Source: Methanobacteriota archaeon
GTDB lineage: Archaea; Thermoplasmatota; Thermoplasmata; UBA10834
DNA: 64,000 bases
Reading direction: 5' to 3'
Assembly: GCA_020348345.1 (NCBI GenBank)
Contig: CP070748.1
Coordinates: 1,629,682 to 1,693,681, forward strand
The first letter of the stretch is position 1; each line of letters begins with the position of its first letter. Position numbers and translations under genes: made by a program. Below the pieces are notes generated by a model. The model was not told the origin of the DNA. It saw only the letters and a list, made by a program, of their open reading frames with translations, and did not search any database. This document shows, one piece after another, positions 17,373-25,610 of the stretch.

Positions 17373-17729
17373 TCAGAAGGTCGTGGTGACGTCGTGTTCC
17401 TCAAGGATGGCCTTGAGTTCGTCCTTGCCGATGACCTTTACACCGTCTACGAGGGGTGCGTCGGCTACGCCTCTATCTTCCAGATCCTCTCTGACTGCGA
17501 ATACCCGGACGTCGAAATCGTACAGCTCAGTGGTGGCTTCCACGTTCGATGGCATTGCCACTGCCTCCGGCTTCTGCCCGGCAATCGCATTGTACACGCC
17601 GTCGTCCGACTCAATGACCGTCACCCTCATCCCGTTCACGCCCATGGCCAATGCGAGCCTCAGCCCTGCGAAGGCATCCTCCAGGCCGTAGGGCGCCTTC
17701 GTCACCATGACCAACATAGAATCCGCCAT
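17373..17729 (-). CDS. DsrE/DsrF-like sulfur relay family protein
   Basis: This protein of about 118 residues has the DsrE-like alpha/beta fold: strand MLVMVTKAPYG, helix EDAFAGLRLALAMG, strand RVTVIESDDGVYNAI, and a C-terminal VIGKDELKAIL. It resembles TusC/DsrF but has no obvious conserved sulfur-carrying Cys. It probably forms a heteromer with the neighbouring DsrE and DsrH proteins. I use the ATG at 17729, preceded by GAGGTGA. A GTG at 17741 that overlaps the previous stop is the alternative. It is the last of five tightly spaced minus-strand genes. Confidence 0.75.
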   Translation of the reverse strand: MADSMLVMVTKAPYGLEDAFAGLRLALAMGVNGMRVTVIESDDGVYNAIAGQKPEAVAMPSNVEATTELYDFDVRVFAVREDLEDRGVADAPLVDGVKVIGKDELKAILEEHDVTTTF

Positions 17730-17737
17730 TCCACGAA

Positions 17738-18097
17738 TCACCTCGCTATGGTTACGAGCCTGTCAGATTCCGAGATGAAGCCGAAGAGCTCGTTTGTGAG
17801 GCTGCCGATCTTCACGCCTTCGACCTCCTCTCCCCGTTGAAATCCCCGGGCGGCGTAGCAAGTCTCGCACAGCGAGATCTTGGCACCAGCCTTCGCAAGC
17901 TCTTCGATCTCTTCGCCAACGTTTGGGAATCTCTTCGGCGCCTGGCCTTTCTTCACAGCCGTGATCCCTTCACCGTAGCCGAACATGTTGACCTTGTACC
18001 CTTTCCTGAGAGCGGCTGCCGCGAGCTTCGTCGCGACATTCGAATCCATGGCCATCATCGATCCCGATCGCCATATGATCGTCAGTGTCTTTGTCAT
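17738..18097 (-). CDS. DsrE/TusD-like sulfurtransferase subunit
   Basis: This 119-residue DsrE-family protein starts MTKTLTIIWRSG. The conserved sulfur-accepting Cys lies in SLCETCYAARGF near residues 75-86, which matches the C-x-x-x-A-x-x-RG pattern of TusD/DsrE active subunits. In TusBCD/DsrEFH complexes this Cys carries persulfide from TusA. The protein sits between a DsrH-like and a DsrF-like gene, so a complete DsrEFH-type hexamer could form. Sulfur could be destined for tRNA thiolation or another cofactor; no DsrC/TusE is visible. Confidence 0.8.
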   Translation of the reverse strand: MTKTLTIIWRSGSMMAMDSNVATKLAAAALRKGYKVNMFGYGEGITAVKKGQAPKRFPNVGEEIEELAKAGAKISLCETCYAARGFQRGEEVEGVKIGSLTNELFGFISESDRLVTIAR

Positions 18098-18108
18098 CGC
18101 GTGTCACC

Positions 18109-18411
18109 TCAGATCGTGACCGTCCTCTCGGTCCGCTCCATAATCGTCTCGATTATCTGATCGTAATCGGCGGCTTTCCCCACCTTGAGGTCCGATTCCC
18201 GGAAGCCCCTCGCTTCGAGGTCGTCATGCGCGACGATCACATCCGCAGCCGCGTTTGCTATGAGGGCGCTCCTCTTGGGCTGAAGAGCGTTGTACACACC
18301 ATCCTCGAAGAGGATGGCCGTCGAATCGTCCCTGTCCGCAAGGCGGTGCATGGTCTCGACAGGGTCCAGCTCCTGAGGCGATCTTATGACGATGAATGCG
18401 GTGCGAACCAT
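18109..18411 (-). CDS. DsrH/TusB-like sulfur relay protein
   Basis: This protein is about 100 residues long, starting MVRTAFIVIRSPQELD. The segment ILFEDGVYNALQPKRS resembles the DsrH/TusB core. A clear Shine-Dalgarno sequence (GAGGGG) lies six bases before the ATG at 18411. The longer open frame upstream overlaps the preceding gene and is rejected. It is a probable partner of the DsrE and DsrF-like proteins encoded on either side. Confidence 0.72.
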   Translation of the reverse strand: MVRTAFIVIRSPQELDPVETMHRLADRDDSTAILFEDGVYNALQPKRSALIANAAADVIVAHDDLEARGFRESDLKVGKAADYDQIIETIMERTERTVTI

Positions 18412-18419
18412 CGTACCCC

Positions 18420-18824
18420 TCAGCCGATGAAGAGTTGTACCTTTGAATCCGCAGCTATGTTCAGGAAGGCAGACGCGCCCAGAACCTTCACACCGTCGAT
18501 CAGATCGGTGTCCTTCACTCCCATTAGTGCCATCGAAGTGCTGCACGCGTAGAAGTTCACTCCGAGGTCCTTGGCCTGGCGCATCATCTCATCGTATCCG
18601 GGAACATTCAATTTCTTCATCTTCTTCTCGATCATCCCCGTGAAGAGGCGCATAAGGCCCTTGAGCTTCGGGCGGACACCCTTCTTCAGAAGCTTCAGCC
18701 CGAAGAAGGTGTAGAACACGTGCACTTCCATTCCCATGCTGGCGGCCGTCGTGCCCATGATCAGGGGCATCATCGCTTTGTCGAAGCTACCTTCGCTCAC
18801 AACCATCACAAACTTGCCTGCCAT
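18420..18824 (-). CDS. DsrE2-like (peroxiredoxin-annotated) sulfur trafficking protein
   Basis: This 134-residue protein has the DsrE2 family pattern: MVVSEGSFDKAMMPLIMGTTAASMGMEVHVFYTFFGL at the start, a basic linker, and FYACSTSMALMGV carrying the conserved Cys near residue 93. DsrE2 proteins are membrane-associated or soluble sulfur carriers that usually co-occur with TusA and rhodanese. The first helix is hydrophobic. It lies directly after tusA, the standard order in sulfur-trafficking clusters. Confidence 0.82.
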   Translation of the reverse strand: MAGKFVMVVSEGSFDKAMMPLIMGTTAASMGMEVHVFYTFFGLKLLKKGVRPKLKGLMRLFTGMIEKKMKKLNVPGYDEMMRQAKDLGVNFYACSTSMALMGVKDTDLIDGVKVLGASAFLNIAADSKVQLFIG

Positions 18825-18851
18825 TTGATCTCCCCCAGTGCAGTCGATAGA

Positions 18852-19115
18852 CTACTTCACCTTGATGTAGAACCTGAATACCTTGCCATCCTCTTCCATG
18901 CCAAGGAGCTCGTTCCCGGTTCTGGTCGTCCAGGCGGGCACGTCGTCCTTCGAGCCGACGTCGTCCGCCAACAGCTCCAAGACCTGGCCAGAGCTCATCC
19001 CCTTCACCTTCTTGGCCAGATGCACGATTGGCATCGGGCACATGAGCCCCCTTGCGTCCAGCGTCTCATCCTTGTCCAAGAACATCTCTCCTGCGGTATT
19101 GTCACTACCGTGCAT
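18852..19115 (-). CDS. tusA: TusA family sulfur carrier protein
   Basis: This protein of up to 87 residues contains the TusA signature LDARGLMCPMPIVHLAKKVK with the CPxP Cys that carries persulfide. It is the first gene of a minus-strand group tusA, dsrE2, dsrH-like, dsrE and dsrF-like. A TATA-like TTTATTAG at 19142-19134 is about 20-26 bases from the ATG at 19115, which fits a leaderless transcript. A second ATG at 19085, preceded by GGAG, would give the more usual 77-residue length. A winged-helix regulator is transcribed divergently. Confidence 0.85.
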   Translation of the reverse strand: MHGSDNTAGEMFLDKDETLDARGLMCPMPIVHLAKKVKGMSSGQVLELLADDVGSKDDVPAWTTRTGNELLGMEEDGKVFRFYIKVK

Positions 19116-19193
19116 AGACGATTGCCCTTTGCCCTAATAAACATTGTCACGTTGGTTTGCGGCGCTGCGACCAGCCTGTTCGTCAAAACGGTT

Positions 19194-19203
19194 AAGTATA
19201 AAA
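19194..19203 (+). promoter_or_regulatory. TATA box of the winged-helix regulator gene
   Basis: AAGTATAAAA is centred about 23 bases before the ATG at 19222, so the transcript would be nearly leaderless. The divergent tusA promoter lies about 60 bases away in the same 106-bp intergenic region, a natural site for regulation of the sulfur-relay cluster. Confidence 0.5.
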
Positions 19204-19221
19204 CTGGCAATAGCGTGCAAT

Positions 19222-19581
19222 ATGGTCGAGCCGCAGAAGATACTCTCGGGCCAGGCGACCTGCAGAGACATAGTCAAGTGCTTATACGGCCTCTCTGACT
19301 TCGAAATCGCCATATATCGCAAGCTCGTGGCAAAGGGCCCGCTCAGGGCTGACGACCTCGCCCCCGTCATGAAGAAGGATCGCAGCACCGTGTACAGGGC
19401 ACTCCAGCGGCTCGTCGGCGCGGGCCTCGCTTTCAGGGAGACGAAGAACATCGACCGCGGCGGTTATTACCACCTCTACACGGCGGTCTCCCCATCACGA
19501 CTCAGGCAGAAGCTCAAGCGCTGTGCAGACGATTGGTTCAACAACATGAAGTCTGCTATTGACGACTTCGACCTAGTGTGA
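19222..19581 (+). CDS. Winged-helix transcriptional regulator (TrmB/MarR-like)
   Basis: This 119-residue protein has a winged helix-turn-helix: FEIAIYRKLVAKGPLRADDLAPVMKKDRSTVYRALQRLVGAGL, then the wing YYHLYTAVSP. A C-terminal amphipathic helix could dimerise. A Cys in ATCRDIVKCLYGL lies before the DNA-binding domain and might sense redox or sulfur state; that is speculative. I use the ATG at 19222, just downstream of a TATA box. The divergent position suggests control of the tus/dsr genes. Confidence 0.78.
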   Translation: MVEPQKILSGQATCRDIVKCLYGLSDFEIAIYRKLVAKGPLRADDLAPVMKKDRSTVYRALQRLVGAGLAFRETKNIDRGGYYHLYTAVSPSRLRQKLKRCADDWFNNMKSAIDDFDLV

Positions 19582-19639
19582 CCGATACGGCCTCCTTGTT
19601 CGTGAAAGGCTTATATCTCGCCATTCGATTAGGAGGCCG

Positions 19640-20575
19640 ATGTCGGGGAGTCTGAAGGGTTCGGATATCGTCTCCATCCGGGATTTTTCACGCGAGCAGA
19701 TCGAGCGCGTGCTCGAAGTCGCCGAGAAGATGGTCCCTATCGCCAGGGGAGACGAGAAGAGTAGCCTGCTGGAAGGGCGAATTCTGGGTTCACTGTTCTA
19801 CGAGCCGTCAACAAGGACGCGGCTCTCGTTCGAGGCCGCCATGACTCGGCTCGGAGGGAGGACTCTCGGCTTCGACGAGCCTAGGGGCTCCTCGGTGGCA
19901 AAGGGCGAGACCCTGGCTGATACCATAAGGATGGTCGATGCATACTCCGATGTCATCGTGCTGCGCCACACTCAGGAAGGCGCTGCCAGGCTCGCAGGCC
20001 ACTTCGCGGAGAAGCCCGTCATCAACGCGGGCGATGGAGCTGGACAACACCCGACACAGACGTTGCTCGATTTGTTCACGATCAGGAAGGAGAAGGGTGG
20101 CATCGACGGGAACCACATCGTCATAGTCGGCGACCTGAAATACGGGAGGACAGTTCATTCCCTCTCAGAGGCGCTCAGCATGTTCGGTGCGGAGCTCACA
20201 TTCGTCGCTCCTCCGACGCTTCAGATGCCCCAGGAGCACATCAAACACATAGAGACGAGGGGCATTAGGCCGAAGATCAGCAACTCGCTGGAGGAAGTCA
20301 TAGCCGAGGCGGATGTCCTTTACGTCACCCGCATACAGAAGGAGCGATTCCCCGATCCGGCAGAGTATCGCAAAGTCGCCGGAGCGTTCACGATAGACCG
20401 TGAGATGTTGCGCGACGCCTCTGACAACCTGGTCATAATGCACCCTCTCCCGAGGGTGAGCGAGATAGATCCGGAGGTGGATCTAACGCCTCACGCCAGG
20501 TATTTCGACCAGGCCTTCAACGGAGTGCCGGTCAGGATGGCGCTGCTATCAATGGTCCTCGGAGGGATTGAATGA
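19640..20575 (+). CDS. pyrB: Aspartate carbamoyltransferase catalytic subunit
   Basis: This 311-residue protein catalyses the second step of pyrimidine synthesis, from carbamoyl phosphate and aspartate. The carbamoyl-phosphate motif FYEPSTRTRLSFE lies near residues 53-65, and GDGAGQHPTQTLLD and HPLPRVSEID are present. A TATA-like CTTATATC and a Shine-Dalgarno sequence (AGGAGG) precede the ATG. The stop overlaps the pyrI start (ATGA), so catalytic and regulatory chains are made in a coupled way. Confidence 0.97.
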   Translation: MSGSLKGSDIVSIRDFSREQIERVLEVAEKMVPIARGDEKSSLLEGRILGSLFYEPSTRTRLSFEAAMTRLGGRTLGFDEPRGSSVAKGETLADTIRMVDAYSDVIVLRHTQEGAARLAGHFAEKPVINAGDGAGQHPTQTLLDLFTIRKEKGGIDGNHIVIVGDLKYGRTVHSLSEALSMFGAELTFVAPPTLQMPQEHIKHIETRGIRPKISNSLEEVIAEADVLYVTRIQKERFPDPAEYRKVAGAFTIDREMLRDASDNLVIMHPLPRVSEIDPEVDLTPHARYFDQAFNGVPVRMALLSMVLGGIE

Positions 20576-21027
20576 AGGAGTTCAAGGTGACTCCGATCAG
20601 GAATGGGACCGTCATAGACCACATCGATGTGGGCATGGCGCTGAAGGTTCTCCGCATCATCGGCGTGAGGAATGAGGTGAGCTCGACAGTCAGCGTCCTG
20701 ATGCACGTTCCCAGCAAGAAGAACAACTGGAAGGATGTCGTCAAGATAGAGGATCGCGAGCTCGATCCCAAGGAGCTCGATAAGATTGCGCTCATATCGC
20801 CCGATGCGACGATCAACATCATCCGAGATTACAACGTGGCCGAGAAGTTCGTCGTAGAGGTACCCGAAAGGGTCAAGGGAATCATGACCTGTTCCAATCC
20901 AGGATGCATCACGAACAAGAGCGAGCCCGTGGAACCCGAGTTCGTCGTTGAGACGAAGAAGCCTCCGGCGTTGAGATGCGTTTACTGTGACAGGATGACG
21001 ACTGACATAGCCGAGAACATCGTGTAA
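20572..21027 (+). CDS. pyrI: Aspartate carbamoyltransferase regulatory subunit
   Basis: This 151-residue protein forms the allosteric regulatory chain. The nucleotide-binding domain begins with VTPIRNGTVIDHIDVGMALKVLRII. The C-terminal zinc domain carries CSNPGCITN and LRCVYCDRM, giving the four zinc-binding Cys residues (C-x4-C and C-x2-C). It overlaps pyrB by four bases. Zinc binding is needed for assembly with the catalytic trimers. Confidence 0.97.
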   Translation: MKEFKVTPIRNGTVIDHIDVGMALKVLRIIGVRNEVSSTVSVLMHVPSKKNNWKDVVKIEDRELDPKELDKIALISPDATINIIRDYNVAEKFVVEVPERVKGIMTCSNPGCITNKSEPVEPEFVVETKKPPALRCVYCDRMTTDIAENIV

Positions 21028-21051
21028 GTGGAAACAGGAGGAGGTTCTGAA

Positions 21052-21384
21052 ATGCGGCTGTTGTTCGAACCGATGGCCTGCATTGCATGTGGACTGTGTG
21101 AGGTCGCCTGCAGCCTGCACAGGGACGGCGTGCTGACTCCAATGTCTTCGAGCATCATTCTTCATCAGGAGGACAAGGCGAACTATTTCGGGCTTGTGCT
21201 GAAGAGCGCCTCGGAGGGGCTTGTGCTCGCACGGCCTGAAGGTGTGACCCATGGTGCGCAATCGTCAGACTCTGGCGGTCCGGGGGCGAAGCCCATCCTT
21301 CTCAGGGAGCCGTGCGACCTATGCGACGGCGCCCCTCGATGCGTAACCATGTGTCCGACTGGCTGCATCAGCAAGGAGGGGTGA
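21052..21384 (+). CDS. 4Fe-4S ferredoxin-like protein, likely AOR partner
   Basis: This 110-residue protein has one complete CxxCxxC...C set near its start (CIACGLCEVACSLH) and a second near the end (CDLCDGAPRCVTMCPTGCI), enough for about two [4Fe-4S] clusters. The arrangement is like the electron-transfer subunits found next to tungsten aldehyde oxidoreductases. The ATG at 21052 follows an AGGAGGAGG Shine-Dalgarno sequence; the in-frame GTG at 21028 lacks one. The following AOR-like gene starts two bases after its stop. Confidence 0.82.
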   Translation: MRLLFEPMACIACGLCEVACSLHRDGVLTPMSSSIILHQEDKANYFGLVLKSASEGLVLARPEGVTHGAQSSDSGGPGAKPILLREPCDLCDGAPRCVTMCPTGCISKEG

Positions 21385-21385
21385 G

Positions 21386-22597
21386 ATGAACCTCGCGAAC
21401 GGAAGATACGGCGAGATAGACCTTTCTTCCGGCGAGACGCAGGAGCACGACCTCGAGGAGGGTTACGCGAGGAGCCCGACCGCGTTCCTGTCCCGTATCG
21501 ATGCGGCAATCGCGGATGCTGGCGAGGATGCCATGGCCATATCCTCCGGAATCCTGACCGGGAGCCTGGTCCCGGCCGCAGGCGCCGGGTTCTTGAGGCT
21601 TGTGCGCGACGGTTCAGAGGCAGAGAGTATGTGCCCGTTGTTGGGTTTCGTAGGAGTGGAACTGAAACTCTCGGGCTTTGACTTTCTCGTAATATCTGGA
21701 AAGGCGAGCGGGCATGGATACATATGGATCAGGGACGGCATCATTGAGTTCGTATCTTCGCCGGGTTCTGCGTCATTGGATTCGTGGGGCAGGACTGATC
21801 TCATACGATCCGAGCAGGGAGACGGCAGGATACAGGTCATAGCCGCAGGCTCCTGGGCCGAATCGCAGCCCCCTTCCTCGCAGCTGATACTGAACTACTG
21901 GGGTGGCGAGGACAAGATAGGATGCGCAGCGGAGTTCGGATCGAGGAAACTCACTGCGATCGCCTTCCGAGGAATGGGAGAGCTGGACCTTGAGGATTCA
22001 GAAGGGCATTTCGCCGCGTCATCGGAGCTGTATGGAAAGCATCTGGCGGGCCTAGGAGAGAACCGTGGCTTGGCCTCGTTTTCATCTGCTGCTGAGCATG
22101 AAGGATACTCGGAGCTGTTACACAGAAGCATCGCCTGCTACGGATGTCCGTTCCCGTGCAGGAGCTTCTACAAACTCTTCGAGGATGCGAGTGTCAAAGA
22201 GCGCGGGGCGCAGGAGCCGGGCTATCTCGTCTATGACGTCGCCGCGGTGGAGTTTCTGACATCCCTGGAACTGAGCCCCCGCGATGTGATCACTGTCCTC
22301 ATGCGGTGCGCCAGATTTGGAGCGGAGCCTGTATCCGTAGCGACAGCGGCGTCCGCGGGTGGTGCGGTGGATATCGCCGCGATCCAGAATGTTCTGGAAT
22401 CTGGCGGTGCTGGTTCCTCTGCGAACAGCACCCTGCGGCGCGGGTTCGCCGACTCGTTCGAAGATGTCAGCGATTATGCCACCTGCCTCGCGCTTGGCCT
22501 GTGCCCTCGCTACTGGGCGAAAGCAGGCATGGACCTCGAAGCTATTGGGAGAGTCTCAGAGCCCGCCCTTGGCGCGCTAATCAACATCGTCGACTGA
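21386..22597 (+). CDS. Short aldehyde ferredoxin oxidoreductase-like protein
   Basis: This 403-residue protein resembles the tungstopterin aldehyde oxidoreductase (AOR) family but is about a third shorter than usual. The N-terminal domain keeps GRYGEIDLSSGE, the glycine-rich LTGSLVPAAGAGFLR and the GSRKLTAIAFRG segments that hold the pterin in AOR. The [4Fe-4S] ligands are visible as CYGCPFPC near residues 251-258 plus a fourth Cys in GLCPRY near 373. The substrate pocket region looks reduced. It is preceded by its own ferredoxin. The gene runs undisrupted to a normal stop, so it is not an obvious pseudogene; the activity is unknown. Confidence 0.72.
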   Translation: MNLANGRYGEIDLSSGETQEHDLEEGYARSPTAFLSRIDAAIADAGEDAMAISSGILTGSLVPAAGAGFLRLVRDGSEAESMCPLLGFVGVELKLSGFDFLVISGKASGHGYIWIRDGIIEFVSSPGSASLDSWGRTDLIRSEQGDGRIQVIAAGSWAESQPPSSQLILNYWGGEDKIGCAAEFGSRKLTAIAFRGMGELDLEDSEGHFAASSELYGKHLAGLGENRGLASFSSAAEHEGYSELLHRSIACYGCPFPCRSFYKLFEDASVKERGAQEPGYLVYDVAAVEFLTSLELSPRDVITVLMRCARFGAEPVSVATAASAGGAVDIAAIQNVLESGGAGSSANSTLRRGFADSFEDVSDYATCLALGLCPRYWAKAGMDLEAIGRVSEPALGALINIVD

Positions 22598-22654
22598 ATT
22601 CTTCGCTGTAAAGCTTATTGTCCAGTTCGGACATTTGTCACAGAGGTGTTGGTC

Positions 22655-23197
22655 TTGAAGATACTCGTCACCACGGGGATGCCAGGCTCTGGCAAGGAGG
22701 AGCTGTTGAACCGCTGCATCGCCAGGGGAGCCAAGGTGATCAGGATGGGGGATATGGTCCGCGACAAAGCGAAGGAGTTCGGACTGGATCTGTCCGATGC
22801 TAGCGTGGGCAGTCTTGCAGACGAGGAGAGGAAGAGGTATGGCATGGATGTCTGGGCGAAGCGCACCATCCCCTTCGTGGGCGGAGACCTCGTCGCGATC
22901 GATGGCACGAGAGGGCCGGCCGAGATAAAGGCGTTCAAGAACGCATTCGGAGACGCCCTGGTAGTCGTGGCAATTCACTCAGCTCCGAAGACTCGGTTCG
23001 ATCGCCTGAAGAGTCGCGGAAGACCAGACTCTCCATCGAGCCAGTCGGAGTTCGAGCTCCGCGACAGGCGTGAGCTCGATTGGGGGCTGGGAGACGCAAT
23101 CGCCCTTGCGGATCATATGGTCATAAACGAGGGCACCCTCGAGGAACTGACAAAGCTAGTCGACTCGCTCCTTGACGATCTGCTGAAGAAGGAGTGA
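22655..23197 (+). CDS. UPF0200 family nucleoside/nucleotide kinase-like protein
   Basis: This protein of about 180 residues has a P-loop TGMPGSGKEEL near its start and the downstream pattern VIRMGDMVRDKAKEFG...WAKRTIP...DGTRGPAE of the archaeal UPF0200 family, related to dephospho-CoA and adenylate kinases. The true substrate is not known to me. I favour the TTG at 22655, which follows a GAGGTG Shine-Dalgarno sequence by six bases and gives the family-like start MKILVTTGMPGSGK. A GTG at 22646 is the alternative. Confidence 0.82.
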   Translation: MKILVTTGMPGSGKEELLNRCIARGAKVIRMGDMVRDKAKEFGLDLSDASVGSLADEERKRYGMDVWAKRTIPFVGGDLVAIDGTRGPAEIKAFKNAFGDALVVVAIHSAPKTRFDRLKSRGRPDSPSSQSEFELRDRRELDWGLGDAIALADHMVINEGTLEELTKLVDSLLDDLLKKE

Positions 23198-23201
23198 GTT
23201 G

Positions 23202-23468
23202 ATGGACCTTCTGGCGATCAAGCCGTGCAAGGCCGATGCATTCGAGGTGATCCCGAAGGAGGAGCTGCGCCTCGATCTCGACCGGTGCGAGCGTATGCTT
23301 AAGGGGAAAGGCTACGAGATCGTGTCAAATCCAGGAGTGATGCTCGTGGTTCGAAGAGGGGTTGAGATGACGCTGTACCCGCGTGGCCGCGTGCTTCTGC
23401 ATCCCGTTGAATCGAAGGAGCTCGCCGAGGCCCTAGCACAGGAATTGTTCACTGCCTTGGAGCTGTAG
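23202..23468 (+). CDS. Conserved small archaeal protein of unknown function
   Basis: This 88-residue acidic protein follows the UPF0200 gene by four bases and has a good Shine-Dalgarno sequence (GGAG). The sequence alternates helix (LRLDLDRCERMLKGKGY) and strand (VMLVVRRGVEMTLYPRGRVLLH) in a way that suggests a compact alpha/beta domain. I do not recognise the family. Its position suggests co-expression with the upstream kinase-like protein. Confidence 0.7.
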   Translation: MDLLAIKPCKADAFEVIPKEELRLDLDRCERMLKGKGYEIVSNPGVMLVVRRGVEMTLYPRGRVLLHPVESKELAEALAQELFTALEL

Positions 23469-23560
23469 AATCGCATAACGGAGTTCCACAGGTTTACTTA
23501 TATACACGGGCACGATTCAATCGACGCGCAAATCTGCGCATCAAAGGATGGTCGAATTGG

Positions 23561-24487
23561 ATGATAGAGATCGAACACCTCGTCAAGACGTTTGGCGAGA
23601 TAAAGGCCGTAGACGACCTGTCTCTTCCCGTGCCGAAGAAGAAGATGGTCGGATTCCTGGGGCCGAACGGCGCTGGGAAGACCACCACAATCAAGATCCT
23701 GACGAACCTCATATCCGCTACCCGCGGCACAGCGATGCTCAACGGCATCGACGTCACCAAGGAGCCCAAAAAGGCTCTAGCTCACGTGGGCGCCGTTGTC
23801 GAGACGCCGGAGTTCTATCCGTACCTCACACCCGTGGAGACGCTGGCGTATCTAGGGCGCATAAGAGGGATGTCCTCGAGAGAGATATCGATCCGTACCG
23901 AGGACGTGCTGAACCAGGTGAAGATGACGGAATGGAGAACAACCAGAATAGGCAAGTTCTCCAAAGGGATGAAGCAGCGGCTTGCGATCGCTCAGGCAAT
24001 GCTTCACGAGCCTGAGATACTGATACTCGACGAGCCAACGAGCGGCCTCGACCCCCGAGGAATGGTCGAGGTGCGCGAGATAATCAAGGGTCTGAAGAAG
24101 CGTGAGTACACCATCTTCATGAGCTCGCATCTGCTCGGTGAGGTGCAGGAGACGTGCGACAAAGCCGCCTTGATCGAGAGAGGGAGGTTGCTTGTCTACG
24201 ACGATATTGACAACCTGAAGAAGCTCACGAGGACCTCTAAGATCGAGGTCACAACTGTCGACCAGGCATCGGAGGAGATGCTTTCGCGGATAGGCGGCCT
24301 GGCAAACGTCAAGGACGTCGCCAGCGTCAATCCCCAGACGTTCGTGGTGACCTTGGAGAACTCCGATGCAAACAGAGCCGATCTCCTCCTCGCGGTTCAG
24401 AGGCTCGGGCTTAAGATCTCAGGCTTCAGTCCCGTCGGGCTGCCTCTGGAGATGATGTACATGGATATGGTCAAGGAGTCGAGGTGA
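23561..24487 (+). CDS. ABC transporter ATP-binding protein (ABC-2 exporter type)
   Basis: This 308-residue ATPase has Walker A GPNGAGKTTT, signature FSKGMKQRL and Walker B LILDEPTSGLDPRG. The C-terminal 80 residues form the accessory domain seen in DrrA/NatA-type ABC-2 exporters. It is followed at three bases by its membrane partner. The substrate is unknown; drug, lipid or surface-polymer export are possible. A TATA-like element (CTTATATAC) lies about 60 bases upstream. Confidence 0.92.
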   Translation: MIEIEHLVKTFGEIKAVDDLSLPVPKKKMVGFLGPNGAGKTTTIKILTNLISATRGTAMLNGIDVTKEPKKALAHVGAVVETPEFYPYLTPVETLAYLGRIRGMSSREISIRTEDVLNQVKMTEWRTTRIGKFSKGMKQRLAIAQAMLHEPEILILDEPTSGLDPRGMVEVREIIKGLKKREYTIFMSSHLLGEVQETCDKAALIERGRLLVYDDIDNLKKLTRTSKIEVTTVDQASEEMLSRIGGLANVKDVASVNPQTFVVTLENSDANRADLLLAVQRLGLKISGFSPVGLPLEMMYMDMVKESR

Positions 24488-24490
24488 TGG

Positions 24491-25609
24491 ATGATGGCTG
24501 AGGACACCACGAGATCCCATGCGGCTCCATCGGACTTCGACCAGGTACGCGTTGTCTGGAGATACGAGATATTGAAGTACCTGAGATCCAAGAGGCTGAT
24601 TGCAACATTGGCCATAGTTGGCGCCATACTTGCGCTGATCTATCTGCTGCCGCCCGTGCTTGGTGACGGCTACAGCGGTACGGTCGAGGGCGAAGAGCTA
24701 TCGCTCTTTCCTGCGGAATTCTCGGGAATTGAGCCTTCGGAGCTGGGTGACGCGCTATACATTGCAGTCATCCCCAGGGACACGATCGAGCCCGGTACCA
24801 TAGAAGTGTATCTGGACGACTCGCTGTATTCCTCAGAAGGCGGGGCTGTCTGGGTTTACAAGAACCTTAAGGTCGAGGGGGGAACGCAGAACGCTGTGTT
24901 GTTCATGGAACCTATCGATCCCAACAGCACGATATCGGTCACATACGATTGGCACGTCTCTGCTCAGTCATTCGACTCCAATTTCATCGGCTTCGTCAGC
25001 TTACTGATAGTGGTCTGCGCGACATTCTTCGCAGCTGACTCATTGGTGGGCGAGTTCCAGAACAGAACGGGCTACCTGATATTCCCGAACGCGCTCAAGC
25101 GTGAGACGCTGTTGATGGGCAAATTCATGGCGAGCGTCACGGTCGGCATAGTCGTGGTCGTGCTCTTCTATCTCGTCGTGGCAGCACTGTCGCTCGTCAG
25201 CGCGAGAGGAGTCGATGACGACTTCCCGTTGTCCCTGGGCTTCGCGATACTCTATCTGCTGGCTGCGACTGGAATTGGCTACTTCATCAGCTCGATCATG
25301 AAAGGTTCAACTGGGGCGATAGTGCTGACATTCTTCCTGTTGTTCATGATACTACCTATCGTAGATGGCGTGTCGATGGTATCCGGAACCAAGATCGAGG
25401 CCTCGGCGACTTTCGCAGCAGGGACTATATCCTACATACTGATCGATCCTTATCCTGTGGACACGGTGAGCGGCGAAGAAATTCCCGGAATGGAGTTGCA
25501 CAGCTTCTACCCCACGCCCGCTACAGCCGCCATCGTGCTGCTGGCCTATGCTCTGGTATGTTATGTGTTGAGCGCCATAATCTTCAAGAGAAAGCAGTTG
25601 GTGGGCTAG
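24491..25609 (+). CDS. ABC-2 type transporter permease
   Basis: This 372-residue membrane protein has a first helix near residues 35-55 (LIATLAIVGAILALIYLLPPVL), a large extracytoplasmic loop of about 110 residues, and then five clustered helices from residue 165. This is the ABC-2/NatB topology. It ends in a short basic tail (FKRKQLVG). It pairs with the ATPase encoded just upstream. ATG codons at 24491 and 24494 are both possible starts. Confidence 0.88.
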   Translation: MMAEDTTRSHAAPSDFDQVRVVWRYEILKYLRSKRLIATLAIVGAILALIYLLPPVLGDGYSGTVEGEELSLFPAEFSGIEPSELGDALYIAVIPRDTIEPGTIEVYLDDSLYSSEGGAVWVYKNLKVEGGTQNAVLFMEPIDPNSTISVTYDWHVSAQSFDSNFIGFVSLLIVVCATFFAADSLVGEFQNRTGYLIFPNALKRETLLMGKFMASVTVGIVVVVLFYLVVAALSLVSARGVDDDFPLSLGFAILYLLAATGIGYFISSIMKGSTGAIVLTFFLLFMILPIVDGVSMVSGTKIEASATFAAGTISYILIDPYPVDTVSGEEIPGMELHSFYPTPATAAIVLLAYALVCYVLSAIIFKRKQLVG

Positions 25610-25610
25610 A

